Assembly (NCBI GenBank): GCA_002082245.2
Contig: NBTC02000002.1
Coordinates: 124,001-188,000 of the forward strand
DNA from: Yersinia enterocolitica
GTDB lineage: Bacteria; Pseudomonadota; Gammaproteobacteria; Enterobacterales; Enterobacteriaceae
Reading direction: 5' to 3'
DNA: 64,000 nt
Part shown: positions 31,640 to 39,300 of the stretch, piece after piece
How positions within the stretch are numbered: position 1 is the first letter of the stretch
How the letters are laid out: the number at the start of each line of letters is the position of its first letter
The notes under the pieces: generated by a model
The model's input: the letters and a program-made list of their open reading frames with translations, nothing else
Database searches by the model: none
What the model was told of the DNA's origin: nothing
Made by a program: the position numbers and the translations under genes

Positions 31640-31815
31640 TATCAAATGCCATCACATGCCAAAAATGAGATGTTATCCTGACTGCTGGCTTGTGTTTGTT
31701 TTACCAAAGATACAATCGTCGGTTAATTTTCCTTTTCATAAAAATAAACTACCGCAATGTAAGGAAATATCCACATCTACTAGAGGATTTCTTTTATCGC
31801 ATATTAAACGTTAAG
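31640..31815 (+). pseudogene. Remnant of a first copy of the tandem secreted-protein gene
   Basis: The final bases before 31815, including TTTCTTTTATCGCATATTAA, are identical to the ends of the two copies downstream, and the encoded tail LLSHIKR is shared. Upstream of this the similarity is patchy: ACTACCGCAATG against ATTACCGCAATG, and a diverged GTTTGTTTTACCA block. No full reading frame remains. It is the decayed 3' end of a third copy in the tandem array. Confidence 0.75.
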
Positions 31816-31825
31816 GAAGGTAATT

Positions 31826-32599
31826 ATGTTCCCTAAGATAAATATGAGTAGTTTGTTATGTGATAAAACACGATTGAGATATTTTGTCACATTATTGATA
31901 ATGGCTTTTCTGCTAATGTCACCACTCAGTTTTGCCGAAAACCGCCCCGGTTTTGTTTGTGGTAAATTTAATGATCATGTAATGGAAGTGCCTAAATAAT
32001 ATATTATCTACTGGGCGGAATATGAAGGGAAAAGTTCCTGGACGCCTGGCTTTACTAAAAATAAAAAAGGCTGTGATGCCAATTTTACCTCTTTACCCAT
32101 GATCGCCAGTTGGCCGGATATGCAGCCGGGGGATAAATCGAAATGGTATAAACAGGGGCTGGAGTATGAGGGATTAGCAATCAGCGTCGAGCCATTTAAA
32201 CGATCCGATACCGATATCACCTATAAGCGTGACTTTTTTCTAAGAAAACAGAATGATAGAACCTTTGATTCGGTTGTTTATATCGATAAATTAGGGCTGT
32301 TTTTCGTTAAAGCCACCAGAAAATTATTCCGGGCAGAACCACAGGATAGGAATAGCCCTTATTGGTTTGATGAGGATGTTAATGGTTATTACTGGGCAGA
32401 AGTTAACGGGCAAGTGCCGGTGGTATTTGACTGTCAGTGGCTGCCGTTAGAGAAAAGATATTATATCTGTGAGGCCCGTTTTGTGATGCCAGAAATAGGC
32501 TCACTGGTTGAAGTCATTTTTACAGTAGAGAAATTACCGCAATGGAGAGCCATTGTTAGCAGTACTCAACAATTTCTTTTATCGCATATTAAACGTTAA
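31826..32599 (+). pseudogene. Second copy of the tandem gene, broken by one stop codon
   Basis: This copy begins with the same leader and ATG as the intact copy at 32611 and keeps the signal peptide and frame. Codon 58 is TAA (31997-31999) where the intact copy has GAA, a single-base change. Downstream the frame stays open to the end, and a 166-residue piece from the ATG at 32099 is still possible. It differs from the intact copy mainly around residues 118-150, with a two-codon length difference. It is either recently inactivated or a sequencing artefact. Confidence 0.85.
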
Positions 32600-32610
32600 G
32601 GAAGATAATT

Positions 32611-33390
32611 ATGTTCCCTAAGATAAATATGAGTAGTTTGTTATGTGATAAAACACGATTGAGATATTTTGTCACATTATTGATAATGGCTTTTCTGCTA
32701 ATGTCACCACTCAGTTTTGCCGAAAACCGCCCCGGTTTTGTTTGTGGTAAATTTAATGGTCATGTAATGGAAGTGCCTAAAGAATATATTATCTACTGGG
32801 CAGAATATGAAGGGAAAAGTTCCTGGACGCCTGGCTTTACTAAAAATAAAAAAGGCTGCGATGCCAATTTTACCTCTTTACCCATGATCGCCAGTTGGCC
32901 GGATATGCAACCGGGGGATAAATCGAAATGGTATAAACAGGGGCTGAGGTTTGAGGGATTAGCAATCAGCGTCGAGCCGTATAGACGATCTGATACTGAT
33001 GTTGCTTTTATGCGCGATGCCTATCTTAGACTTAGAAAATACGAGAATAAAACCTTTGATCCGGTTGTTTATATTAATGAATTAGGGCTGTTTTTTGTTA
33101 AAGCCACCAGAAAATTATTCCGGGCAGAACCACAGGATAGGAATAGCCCTTATTGGTTTGATAAGACGATTAATGGTTATTACTGGGCAGAAGTTAACGG
33201 GCAAGTGCCGGTGGTATTTGACTGTCAGTGGCTGCCGTTAGAGAAAAGATATTATATCTGTGAGGCCCGTTTTGTGATGCCAGAAATAGGCTCACTGGTT
33301 GAAGTCATTTTTACAGTAGAGAAATTACCGCAATGGAGAGCCATTGTTAGCAGTACTCAACAATTTCTTTTATCGCATATTAAACGTTAA
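32611..33390 (+). CDS. Secreted protein, candidate immunity protein, intact copy
   Basis: This is a 259-residue protein with a long N-region and a hydrophobic signal segment ending LLMSPLSFA before ENRPGF, so it is exported. The mature part has Cys residues at the start (FVCGKFNG), middle (KKGCDAN) and end (VFDCQW, YYICEAR), allowing disulfides. I cannot name the family with certainty; the start CGKFNGHVMEVPKEY recalls the Tli type of periplasmic immunity proteins against type VI lipase effectors. Tandem duplication and a neighbouring truncated gene fit an effector-immunity locus. AAGGAAG precedes the ATG at seven bases. Confidence 0.7.
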   Translation: MFPKINMSSLLCDKTRLRYFVTLLIMAFLLMSPLSFAENRPGFVCGKFNGHVMEVPKEYIIYWAEYEGKSSWTPGFTKNKKGCDANFTSLPMIASWPDMQPGDKSKWYKQGLRFEGLAISVEPYRRSDTDVAFMRDAYLRLRKYENKTFDPVVYINELGLFFVKATRKLFRAEPQDRNSPYWFDKTINGYYWAEVNGQVPVVFDCQWLPLEKRYYICEARFVMPEIGSLVEVIFTVEKLPQWRAIVSSTQQFLLSHIKR

Positions 33391-33401
33391 GGAAGATAAT
33401 T

Positions 33402-33734
33402 ATGCTACAGCAAAATAGCAATGCAGGTAAGTTACAACTTAATGCCGCCGATCTGGTCTGCGCCCGGCAATTATTAGAAGCAAATAAGGAGAGTAAAGAC
33501 CCCGGCCCGATGTATGATTTTTTAGCCAGCAAAGGCGATCGCTATGCCATATTAGCCAATGGTGTGGCTAGGGGGGATTCTATCGCTGGTGCCATGGCTA
33601 TTCACAATATGGAAAGTGTGGGGGGTCGTCATAATAAGCCCGTCACTGAAACGGATATTAAGCATATTCGTTATGATATGGCGCACGGCTATCTTGATAC
33701 CCAACAAAACGGCTCTGTCGCATTAGTGATATGA
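33402..33734 (+). pseudogene. Gene cut by an IS6-family element, possible effector N-terminus
   Basis: The frame encodes 110 residues, but native sequence stops after about 103 (ending YLDTQQN at 33710). The last seven residues, GSVALVI, are read from the left end of the IS element (GGCTCTGTCG at 33711). The native part includes MYDFLASKGDRYAILANGVA and looks like the N-terminal domain of a larger protein. It has the same ribosome-site leader (AAGGAAGATAATT) as the immunity-like copy 11 bases upstream. A secreted effector paired with the tandem genes is an inference from position. Confidence 0.7.
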
Positions 33735-34310
33735 AGTTGGCAAAAGTTGCGTTGTCGGTTATTTAGGCGGCCAACAGATAAAATTGTTCTGCCGGTGATA
33801 ATCCCCCTCCGGTAGGATGCTGAAGTTGCCCTTTACGTATCATGTGAACTAACTCAATACCTCCCAATATCGTCTGTGCCCGCCGAAACGATTTGAATCC
33901 CTGCATGGGTCGTATACGGCGTTTGATATTCCGTTGATCTTGTTCAACGAGGTTATTCAGATACTTGTTCTGCCTAACAGTAATGGTTTCTTCTTTTAGT
34001 TTGTCAGCGCTGCCGTGTTGGCGCCACTTTTATCGATGGTCACTGTTTCAGGTTCATCGCGGTGTCTAATGGCCTTGCTAAAGAAACGTAATGCAGCTGC
34101 AGCATTACGTTTGGTGGTCAGCAGGAAGTAGATGGTCTGGCCTGAAGTATCCACTGCCCGGTATAGATATTTCCACTGCCATTTGATTTTGATATAGGTT
34201 TCATCCATGCTCCACAGACGACCTCCTTAGCGTTTATGTCGGCGAAACGCCTTATCCAGTAATGGCACCAGGCGGATAACCCAGCGGTGGACCAAGGCGC
34301 TGACATTCCA
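33711..34310 (-). mobile_element. IS6-family element, left copy, 5'-truncated and frameshifted
   Basis: The terminal repeat GGCTCTGTCGCATTA begins at 33711. Behind it lies a decayed transposase gene on the minus strand that matches the intact copy at 47428-48123. Blocks include MDETYIKIKWQWKYLY and TIDKSGANTAAL (33996-34208) and WVIRLVPLLDKAFRRHKR (about 34229-34295), in different frames with stops between. The transposase N-terminal region is missing, and the homology ends right at the stop codon of the fusion gene (34312). Confidence 0.88.
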
Positions 34311-34311
34311 T

Positions 34312-36729
34312 TTAGTTGTTCGCTCCTGGCTGATCGCCATGCTCCTCCAACTGTTGCACCTCAACAAATACGCCGTCAGGATCGTATTCAAGCCGGAGTC
34401 TTTGCAGTTTCTCCCAGTTCTCTGCGGCGAAGCACATGCTGGTCTCGCCCGCCCTTGTCTCAAGATCGTACTCGTTGATATAACTGCTACGAGCAATCTC
34501 CTGAAGCTCGTCATACATCCGTTTTAACCAATATTGATTGACACTGTCATCTTTTGCATCATCCCACTGTGCGTAGGTCGATACAAAGAACTTGCCGTGT
34601 GCCGAAAAGGCTGCTTGCGGATAGGTGGTCACACCCCGCCAGAGAATCGTTGTAAGGGTACTCCGGGACGGCGCGTCTGATAAATACCGGGATAGGATGG
34701 AAACCAATTCTTGCGTGTTATCTGTAAGGATATTGTCGGCATAAAACCTTTTTGATACCACCATGCTGTTGAACTGCTCGTAAATGGCCTCGAAGTTTGA
34801 GGGCTGATTGATGGCCAAGGCTGTAAGTGGCAGCTCTAGGCTGGTTTCAAAAGATTCGCGTAGCGCTTGCGCCTCTTGCGGGCTATCGGTAAACGCCAAA
34901 ATATTTAACAGCACTGTTGGTGTGCCACCCGATGTCGGGGGGCTGACAGACATCATCACCTGAAGATTTGTAGGGGGAGATGCGTCTTCAAGTCTCGCCA
35001 ATAAATCGTGCAAATGCGTGAAAGGTAGCGTATATGAGCTGTTGGTTATTACCCGAGGCAATGAGTAGCAACTGAGATAAAAACGGGTCACAACAAAAAA
35101 CGAACAGGGTCCAGCGCCACGAGCGGCCCAGAACAAGTCTGGCTCCTGGGTTTCGGAAACATGTCGTAAACGACCGTCTGCGGTGACAATGTCCAAGGCT
35201 TGTACGTTGAATACGCTCATTCCTCCCCATTGGCTACAGTTGATCCCGAGCCCTCCCCCCAACAGGAATCCGCTGATACCCACTTCTTTTACATGCCCTG
35301 TCGGAAAAGCCAAACCTTTAGCCGCCAGTGCATGACTCAATTGACCACTACTGACCCCAGGTTCAACGATGGCGCGTTTGCGCCGGCTATCGATATCAAG
35401 TCCCTTCAAGCCGGAAATGTCCAACATCAGCGTATCAACGCGAAGAAAACAACCGGAGTAATTGTGCCCACTTCCACGCACGCTCACTTCCATGCTTCGC
35501 TCCTTGGCAAATACAACCGCGCGAATCACATCGGCCTCAGTCGCAGCGCGTACTATTCCAGCAGGTCTACGTGTTGGGCCTCGACCATTCCAGACGCTGG
35601 TGAGATACCACTCATCAAAGGCGGGATGCGAAGCAAGACGAACCTCGCCATCCAGTTGCGATGCCAGCTTCAGTAGAGACCGAGAAGTCTGCGTAGCGGC
35701 GGATATTCCCAGATCCTGGCTGACGATGGAATAGAGTCGTTTCGGTTTGAACTCCAAGTGAGTCTTGATGTGGGAATTCAAGCGGCCGCACTCGATAAGA
35801 TTAATTCCTCTTTCGAATGCATAGCGATACACGGCAGACACACCCAAGGTGTAAGGGCTGAAATCGGAACTCTCAAAATCCATGCCGGCCGACCAGACAT
35901 GGAGAGCGCCGTCTTCCTCGAAGCAGATAAAGCCGCTGACAATTTGCCCGTTCTGTTCTACGACGATAAGGCGAACCAAATCGCCGCAAAAATGGCAAAA
36001 AACAGCCAATTGTGATTCTGGCCAATAATAGGGCGTCCCCAGCCGTTTGGTGGTCAAATGATACAACCGGGCCAGTTTCTCAATTTCATTATCAAAGGGA
36101 GGAGCAAGTATTCGAACTTTGGCATCGCTGTGGTTGAAGATACGAAGCTGGCGTATCATTTCGTAATGCCCATAGTTGGGCAAAGGCTGCACAAAACTGT
36201 CAAAATCCGGAAAAGCATCCAGTTCGATTGAAAATTTATCCGCCATGTAGTTTATATTTAGCCCATTACGTTGAGCCTCACGCAAGAGCACACCATCCTG
36301 TACATTGAGAAAACAGAAATAACGTGCCTGCTCAGCCTGTGCGATAGCCGTAATAGCATCGAATATTCGTGCGTAAAGACTCGGGTCGTGACTTAACGTC
36401 GGTATCGTGGTATCCGTACAATGTATAATATGACTAAACAGTCCGCGCTCTTCAGATCCTACCGAGAGCTTAGTGGAGGAAACCAATAACCCTAACGGAT
36501 CAACGGACCGAAATTCTTGAAGATAAATCGGGACCAGCGCAATCAGCCTCCCCTCGTCTCGCGCAAGCAAATAGAAAATTTTACTGACGTTTAACAACGG
36601 TGATTGCTCAGCCGCGATAAGAAATCGCAGATCGTAAAATAGGGGCGCCTTGCTTTGAAGAAAAAACGCGCGATACTCAGCAGGATCCAGGTCTTTAGCA
36701 CTATTGAGAATATCAAGGGTTGTCGTCAT
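34312..36729 (-). CDS. GNAT-like acyltransferase fused to BBE-type flavin oxidase
   Basis: This roughly 805-residue two-domain protein starts at MTTTLD, where GGAGG lies five bases upstream. Residues 1-360 resemble the FemAB/DUF482 branch of GNAT-fold acyltransferases (IECGRLNSHIKTHLEFKPKR near 312-331). Residues 378-800 form a PCMH-type FAD domain: NGRGPTRRP, the flavin-linking His422 in VRGSGHNYSG, LLGGGLGINCSQWGG near 489-503, and a C-terminal berberine-bridge segment (YINEYDLETRAGE to YDPDGVF). Where bicovalent family members have Cys (GHC), this one has Val480, so one-point flavin attachment is likely. No signal peptide is seen. GC content is higher than in the cluster to its right. IS6 fragments flank it on both sides. 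It may acylate an amine and oxidise the product. Confidence 0.85.
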   Translation of the reverse strand: MTTTLDILNSAKDLDPAEYRAFFLQSKAPLFYDLRFLIAAEQSPLLNVSKIFYLLARDEGRLIALVPIYLQEFRSVDPLGLLVSSTKLSVGSEERGLFSHIIHCTDTTIPTLSHDPSLYARIFDAITAIAQAEQARYFCFLNVQDGVLLREAQRNGLNINYMADKFSIELDAFPDFDSFVQPLPNYGHYEMIRQLRIFNHSDAKVRILAPPFDNEIEKLARLYHLTTKRLGTPYYWPESQLAVFCHFCGDLVRLIVVEQNGQIVSGFICFEEDGALHVWSAGMDFESSDFSPYTLGVSAVYRYAFERGINLIECGRLNSHIKTHLEFKPKRLYSIVSQDLGISAATQTSRSLLKLASQLDGEVRLASHPAFDEWYLTSVWNGRGPTRRPAGIVRAATEADVIRAVVFAKERSMEVSVRGSGHNYSGCFLRVDTLMLDISGLKGLDIDSRRKRAIVEPGVSSGQLSHALAAKGLAFPTGHVKEVGISGFLLGGGLGINCSQWGGMSVFNVQALDIVTADGRLRHVSETQEPDLFWAARGAGPCSFFVVTRFYLSCYSLPRVITNSSYTLPFTHLHDLLARLEDASPPTNLQVMMSVSPPTSGGTPTVLLNILAFTDSPQEAQALRESFETSLELPLTALAINQPSNFEAIYEQFNSMVVSKRFYADNILTDNTQELVSILSRYLSDAPSRSTLTTILWRGVTTYPQAAFSAHGKFFVSTYAQWDDAKDDSVNQYWLKRMYDELQEIARSSYINEYDLETRAGETSMCFAAENWEKLQRLRLEYDPDGVFVEVQQLEEHGDQPGANN

Positions 36730-36776
36730 TAAAGCCTCCACGGTTTATTGGATTGGCAGATAACTTGACTGAATGG

Positions 36777-36836
36777 CAATAGGCAACATTAAAAAAACAG
36801 CATGTTACCTTTCTGCACCTTAATGCGACAGAAGCC
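36777..36836 (-). mobile_element. IS6-family right-end remnant
   Basis: GGCAACATTAAAAAAACAGC continues into CATGTTACC and then, after a short diverged patch, TTAATGCGACAGAAGCC (36820-36836). This matches the sequence between the transposase start and the right terminal repeat of the intact element at 48128-48185. It is the missing outer end of the left IS copy or of a further copy. Confidence 0.8.
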
Positions 36837-36881
36837 CCCGCACTCCTGATTTTCACTTATTGCAACAAAAGCCTTTTCTTC

Positions 36882-37628
36882 TTATTGTGCTGTGTATCCA
36901 CCATCTATCGTAATCGTTTGTCCAGTAATAGCTGTCACGTTATCTTCTGCAAGAAAAACAATAGTATGTGCAACCTCTTCCTGAGTGGTAAAACGCTTGT
37001 TTGGCATCATTTCTATAAATGTCTTTTTATTGTTTTCACTATGGCCTAAAAAACGATCAAACATTTTTCCTTCTACGGGCCCTGGGGAAATCGAATTAAC
37101 CCTAACTCCAGTAGTTGCAACTTCCAGAGCTGCTGTTTTGGTCAATCCCTCAATTGCGTGTTTACTTGCAACATAAATCCCAGTGTTAGGAAGGCCAACG
37201 ATACCAGCAATTGAAGATATATTGATGATGCTACCTTTTCCTCTTTCCACCATCACAGGAATTTGATATTTCATCGCCAGCAGAGTACCTAATACGTTGG
37301 TATTGAATACCAAATGAAAGTTATCTTGGGTTACGGCTTGGATCTCTGCAGTTTCACCTACCGTGCCTGCACAATTTACAGCTACATCCAACGAGTCGAA
37401 TCGCTCCAGAGTCATCTCGATAAGGTGCTTTATATCTGATTCACTATTCATATCAGCATTAACATAAAGTACGTCTTTATTAATGAGTTTGAGGGAATTT
37501 AATATCACTTCTCCTTCTTCGGGTCGGCGACCTGAAAACACGACATTATAGCCCATTTCAGAGAATAGCTTAGTCGCCGCATTCCCAATCCCAGAAAGCG
37601 CCCCCGTTATCAATATTGTTTTTTTCAT
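36882..37628 (-). CDS. Short-chain dehydrogenase (FabG-like ketoreductase)
   Basis: The 248-residue SDR has the cofactor motif TGALSGIG near residue 7, CAGT near 85, the catalytic Ser in INISSIAG and the YVASK pair. The C-terminal GQTITIDGGYTAQ is typical. The start at MKKTILITG with AGGT upstream removes a 12-residue extension. It is divergent from the main operon across a 548-bp spacer. It may reduce a 3-ketoacyl-ACP or oxidise/reduce the final product; substrate unknown. Weak AT-rich codon use resembles the cluster rather than the core genome. Confidence 0.85.
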   Translation of the reverse strand: MKKTILITGALSGIGNAATKLFSEMGYNVVFSGRRPEEGEVILNSLKLINKDVLYVNADMNSESDIKHLIEMTLERFDSLDVAVNCAGTVGETAEIQAVTQDNFHLVFNTNVLGTLLAMKYQIPVMVERGKGSIINISSIAGIVGLPNTGIYVASKHAIEGLTKTAALEVATTGVRVNSISPGPVEGKMFDRFLGHSENNKKTFIEMMPNKRFTTQEEVAHTIVFLAEDNVTAITGQTITIDGGYTAQ

Positions 37629-38176
37629 GTAATACCTATTTTTATAGAGTGTAACTCGATACATGCCATTGCCTTAAAAATACACTTATGGCAACTTCAG
37701 TTAATTTTTATTTAAAAACAAAAATTAAAACAAACATGACAGTTTAAAATACTCACACCCTACATATTCACCGAAATTTACTGTTCCTATACCCTAGACT
37801 AGGGAAAATGATTTTCACAGCCCGTTATATTAATATGAAATATTTCTTATGGTAAAAAACATATCTCAGTGTTAAATACCATAATTACAGCATTAATCGA
37901 CATAATCAATTGTAGTTAGTGGGGGAGTTGAGTTTTCTCCCAAAAAAAACATCAATAATTCTTATTTAAAAAACAAATAAACAACTTAAATAACTAATTA
38001 TTTCAATTAATTGTGTTTTATTTAAATAGAAAATGACTCTTTTACAGCATCTATGGATGCAACTAGCATTCTTGAATACACTGTATATACTTTCTATTAA
38101 ACCAGTTATCGATAATCTCTTAAGTAGGATATGAATTGCAGATGACTATGATGTGACTAAATAGAAAGGAGCCGAT
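37629..38176. promoter_or_regulatory. Long AT-rich divergent control region of the cluster
   Basis: This 548-bp stretch has no credible gene. It holds a 13-base palindrome CCCTAGACTAGGG at 37792-37804, a possible operator, and a weaker GGGAG/CTCCC stem near 37921-37943. The remainder is extremely AT-rich, as often seen in regions bound by H-NS. No recognisable regulator gene is nearby. Confidence 0.5.
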
Positions 38177-38497
38177 ATGATGGTAAGTACTGGTTGTTAT
38201 CACATTTATGGCGTCTGTGGGACACGCGATTATAGCCTGTTCATTGATTATGTGTGCGAGTCGATCCCAACACATGAAATGTATTTATTGCAGCAGATAG
38301 AACTTTGCCCAGATCAGATATTACATGATTGGCAAGTTAGTCAGAACCCTCAGATTTCCGAAGTGTTTGAAATAGAGAACGTTTCCTCCGAAGAAGATGC
38401 TGAAGAAGCGGTCTTATTTTGGAGAGCATATTTTAGTTCACTTGGCGAAACGGTCATTGATGGCAGGCATGTAGGTGATACATTTAGTCGACCTTAA
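38177..38497 (+). CDS. Small protein of unknown function, first gene of the cluster operon
   Basis: I do not recognise this 106-residue protein. It has a strong AAAGGAG ribosome site before the ATG, so it is probably translated. It is acidic (ENVSSEEDAEEAV near residues 72-84), has no signal peptide or membrane segment, and has Cys residues at the N-terminus and middle. It precedes the dehydratase gene by about 150 bases. It could be a regulator, chaperone or partner protein for the cluster; nothing in the sequence decides this. Confidence 0.7.
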   Translation: MMVSTGCYHIYGVCGTRDYSLFIDYVCESIPTHEMYLLQQIELCPDQILHDWQVSQNPQISEVFEIENVSSEEDAEEAVLFWRAYFSSLGETVIDGRHVGDTFSRP

Positions 38498-38649
38498 TGA
38501 GAATGGTACACCCGAGGTGGAGAATTAAAAATCATCTATCAGATTAATCACGGGAATGTAAAAAAAAGCTATATTTAATAATTGATTTTAGATGATATAT
38601 TTTATCTTTTTAATTAAAGATACATTCAATTTAAGTTGAAGTTTATGGT

Positions 38650-39300
38650 GTGTATATTATAGAAGATTTAAAATCTGACGTGCGGAGTATGTCTCATAAA
38701 TTAATGGCTAGTAATTTCGTGATAAATATAAGTAAAGTTCAGATGGCAAACACTTTTTATGGGCCATGTTTAAATATGAAAAATACTGAATTAAATAATT
38801 TAAAAACGAAATTGTTATTTAATAACGATGTTACTAATGAGTTGAATTCATCATTTGGACAAGATGTCATTAAAAAAATGATACCGCATCGTGAGCCATT
38901 TCTTATGGTAGACAATGTGGAACTGATCAATCTGGAGCTCAGGTTAATACAAGCAATAAGAAGAGTAGACGAAAAAAACCCAGTATTTGATGGTCATTTC
39001 CCCAATGATCCTATATATCCAGGTGTATTGCAACAAGAGAGCATGTTTCAAACCGCGCTTATTTTGATGTATTTTCTGTTAAATGAAACGGCTATACCAC
39101 CAGTAGAGGATAATATTATTAACGCGGTGGGAACTCGAGTCTATGATGTCTTTCATTTGTCTGCAGTACACCCCGGTGAATTAATGACTATTCGCTGCTG
39201 CATTACAGAGTACGACTCATTTATAGCCACTGCCATTGTTCAAATCACGGTTAACGATCAGATCGTAACCATCGGAAAAGGAGAATTTTATGTCTACTGA
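38650..39300 (+). CDS. FabZ-like 3-hydroxyacyl-ACP dehydratase
   Basis: This hotdog-fold protein has the FabZ motifs MIPHREPFLMVDNV (residues 77-90) and FDGHFPNDPIYPGVLQQE, with catalytic His116 and Glu130 at the usual 14-residue spacing. It should dehydrate 3-hydroxyacyl-ACP to the enoyl-ACP. The start is uncertain: the open frame from GTG at 38650 adds about 70 residues compared with FabZ and has no clear ribosome site; ATGs at 38689, 38704, 38743 and 38776 are alternatives. Its end overlaps the ketosynthase start by 11 bases. Confidence 0.87.
   Translation: MYIIEDLKSDVRSMSHKLMASNFVINISKVQMANTFYGPCLNMKNTELNNLKTKLLFNNDVTNELNSSFGQDVIKKMIPHREPFLMVDNVELINLELRLIQAIRRVDEKNPVFDGHFPNDPIYPGVLQQESMFQTALILMYFLLNETAIPPVEDNIINAVGTRVYDVFHLSAVHPGELMTIRCCITEYDSFIATAIVQITVNDQIVTIGKGEFYVY

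Noticed and set aside
31629..31814. 61-residue open frame as a real gene
   Set aside because: Its C-terminal part is the decayed end of the tandem gene copy, and the N-terminal part has no homologous frame or good ribosome site.
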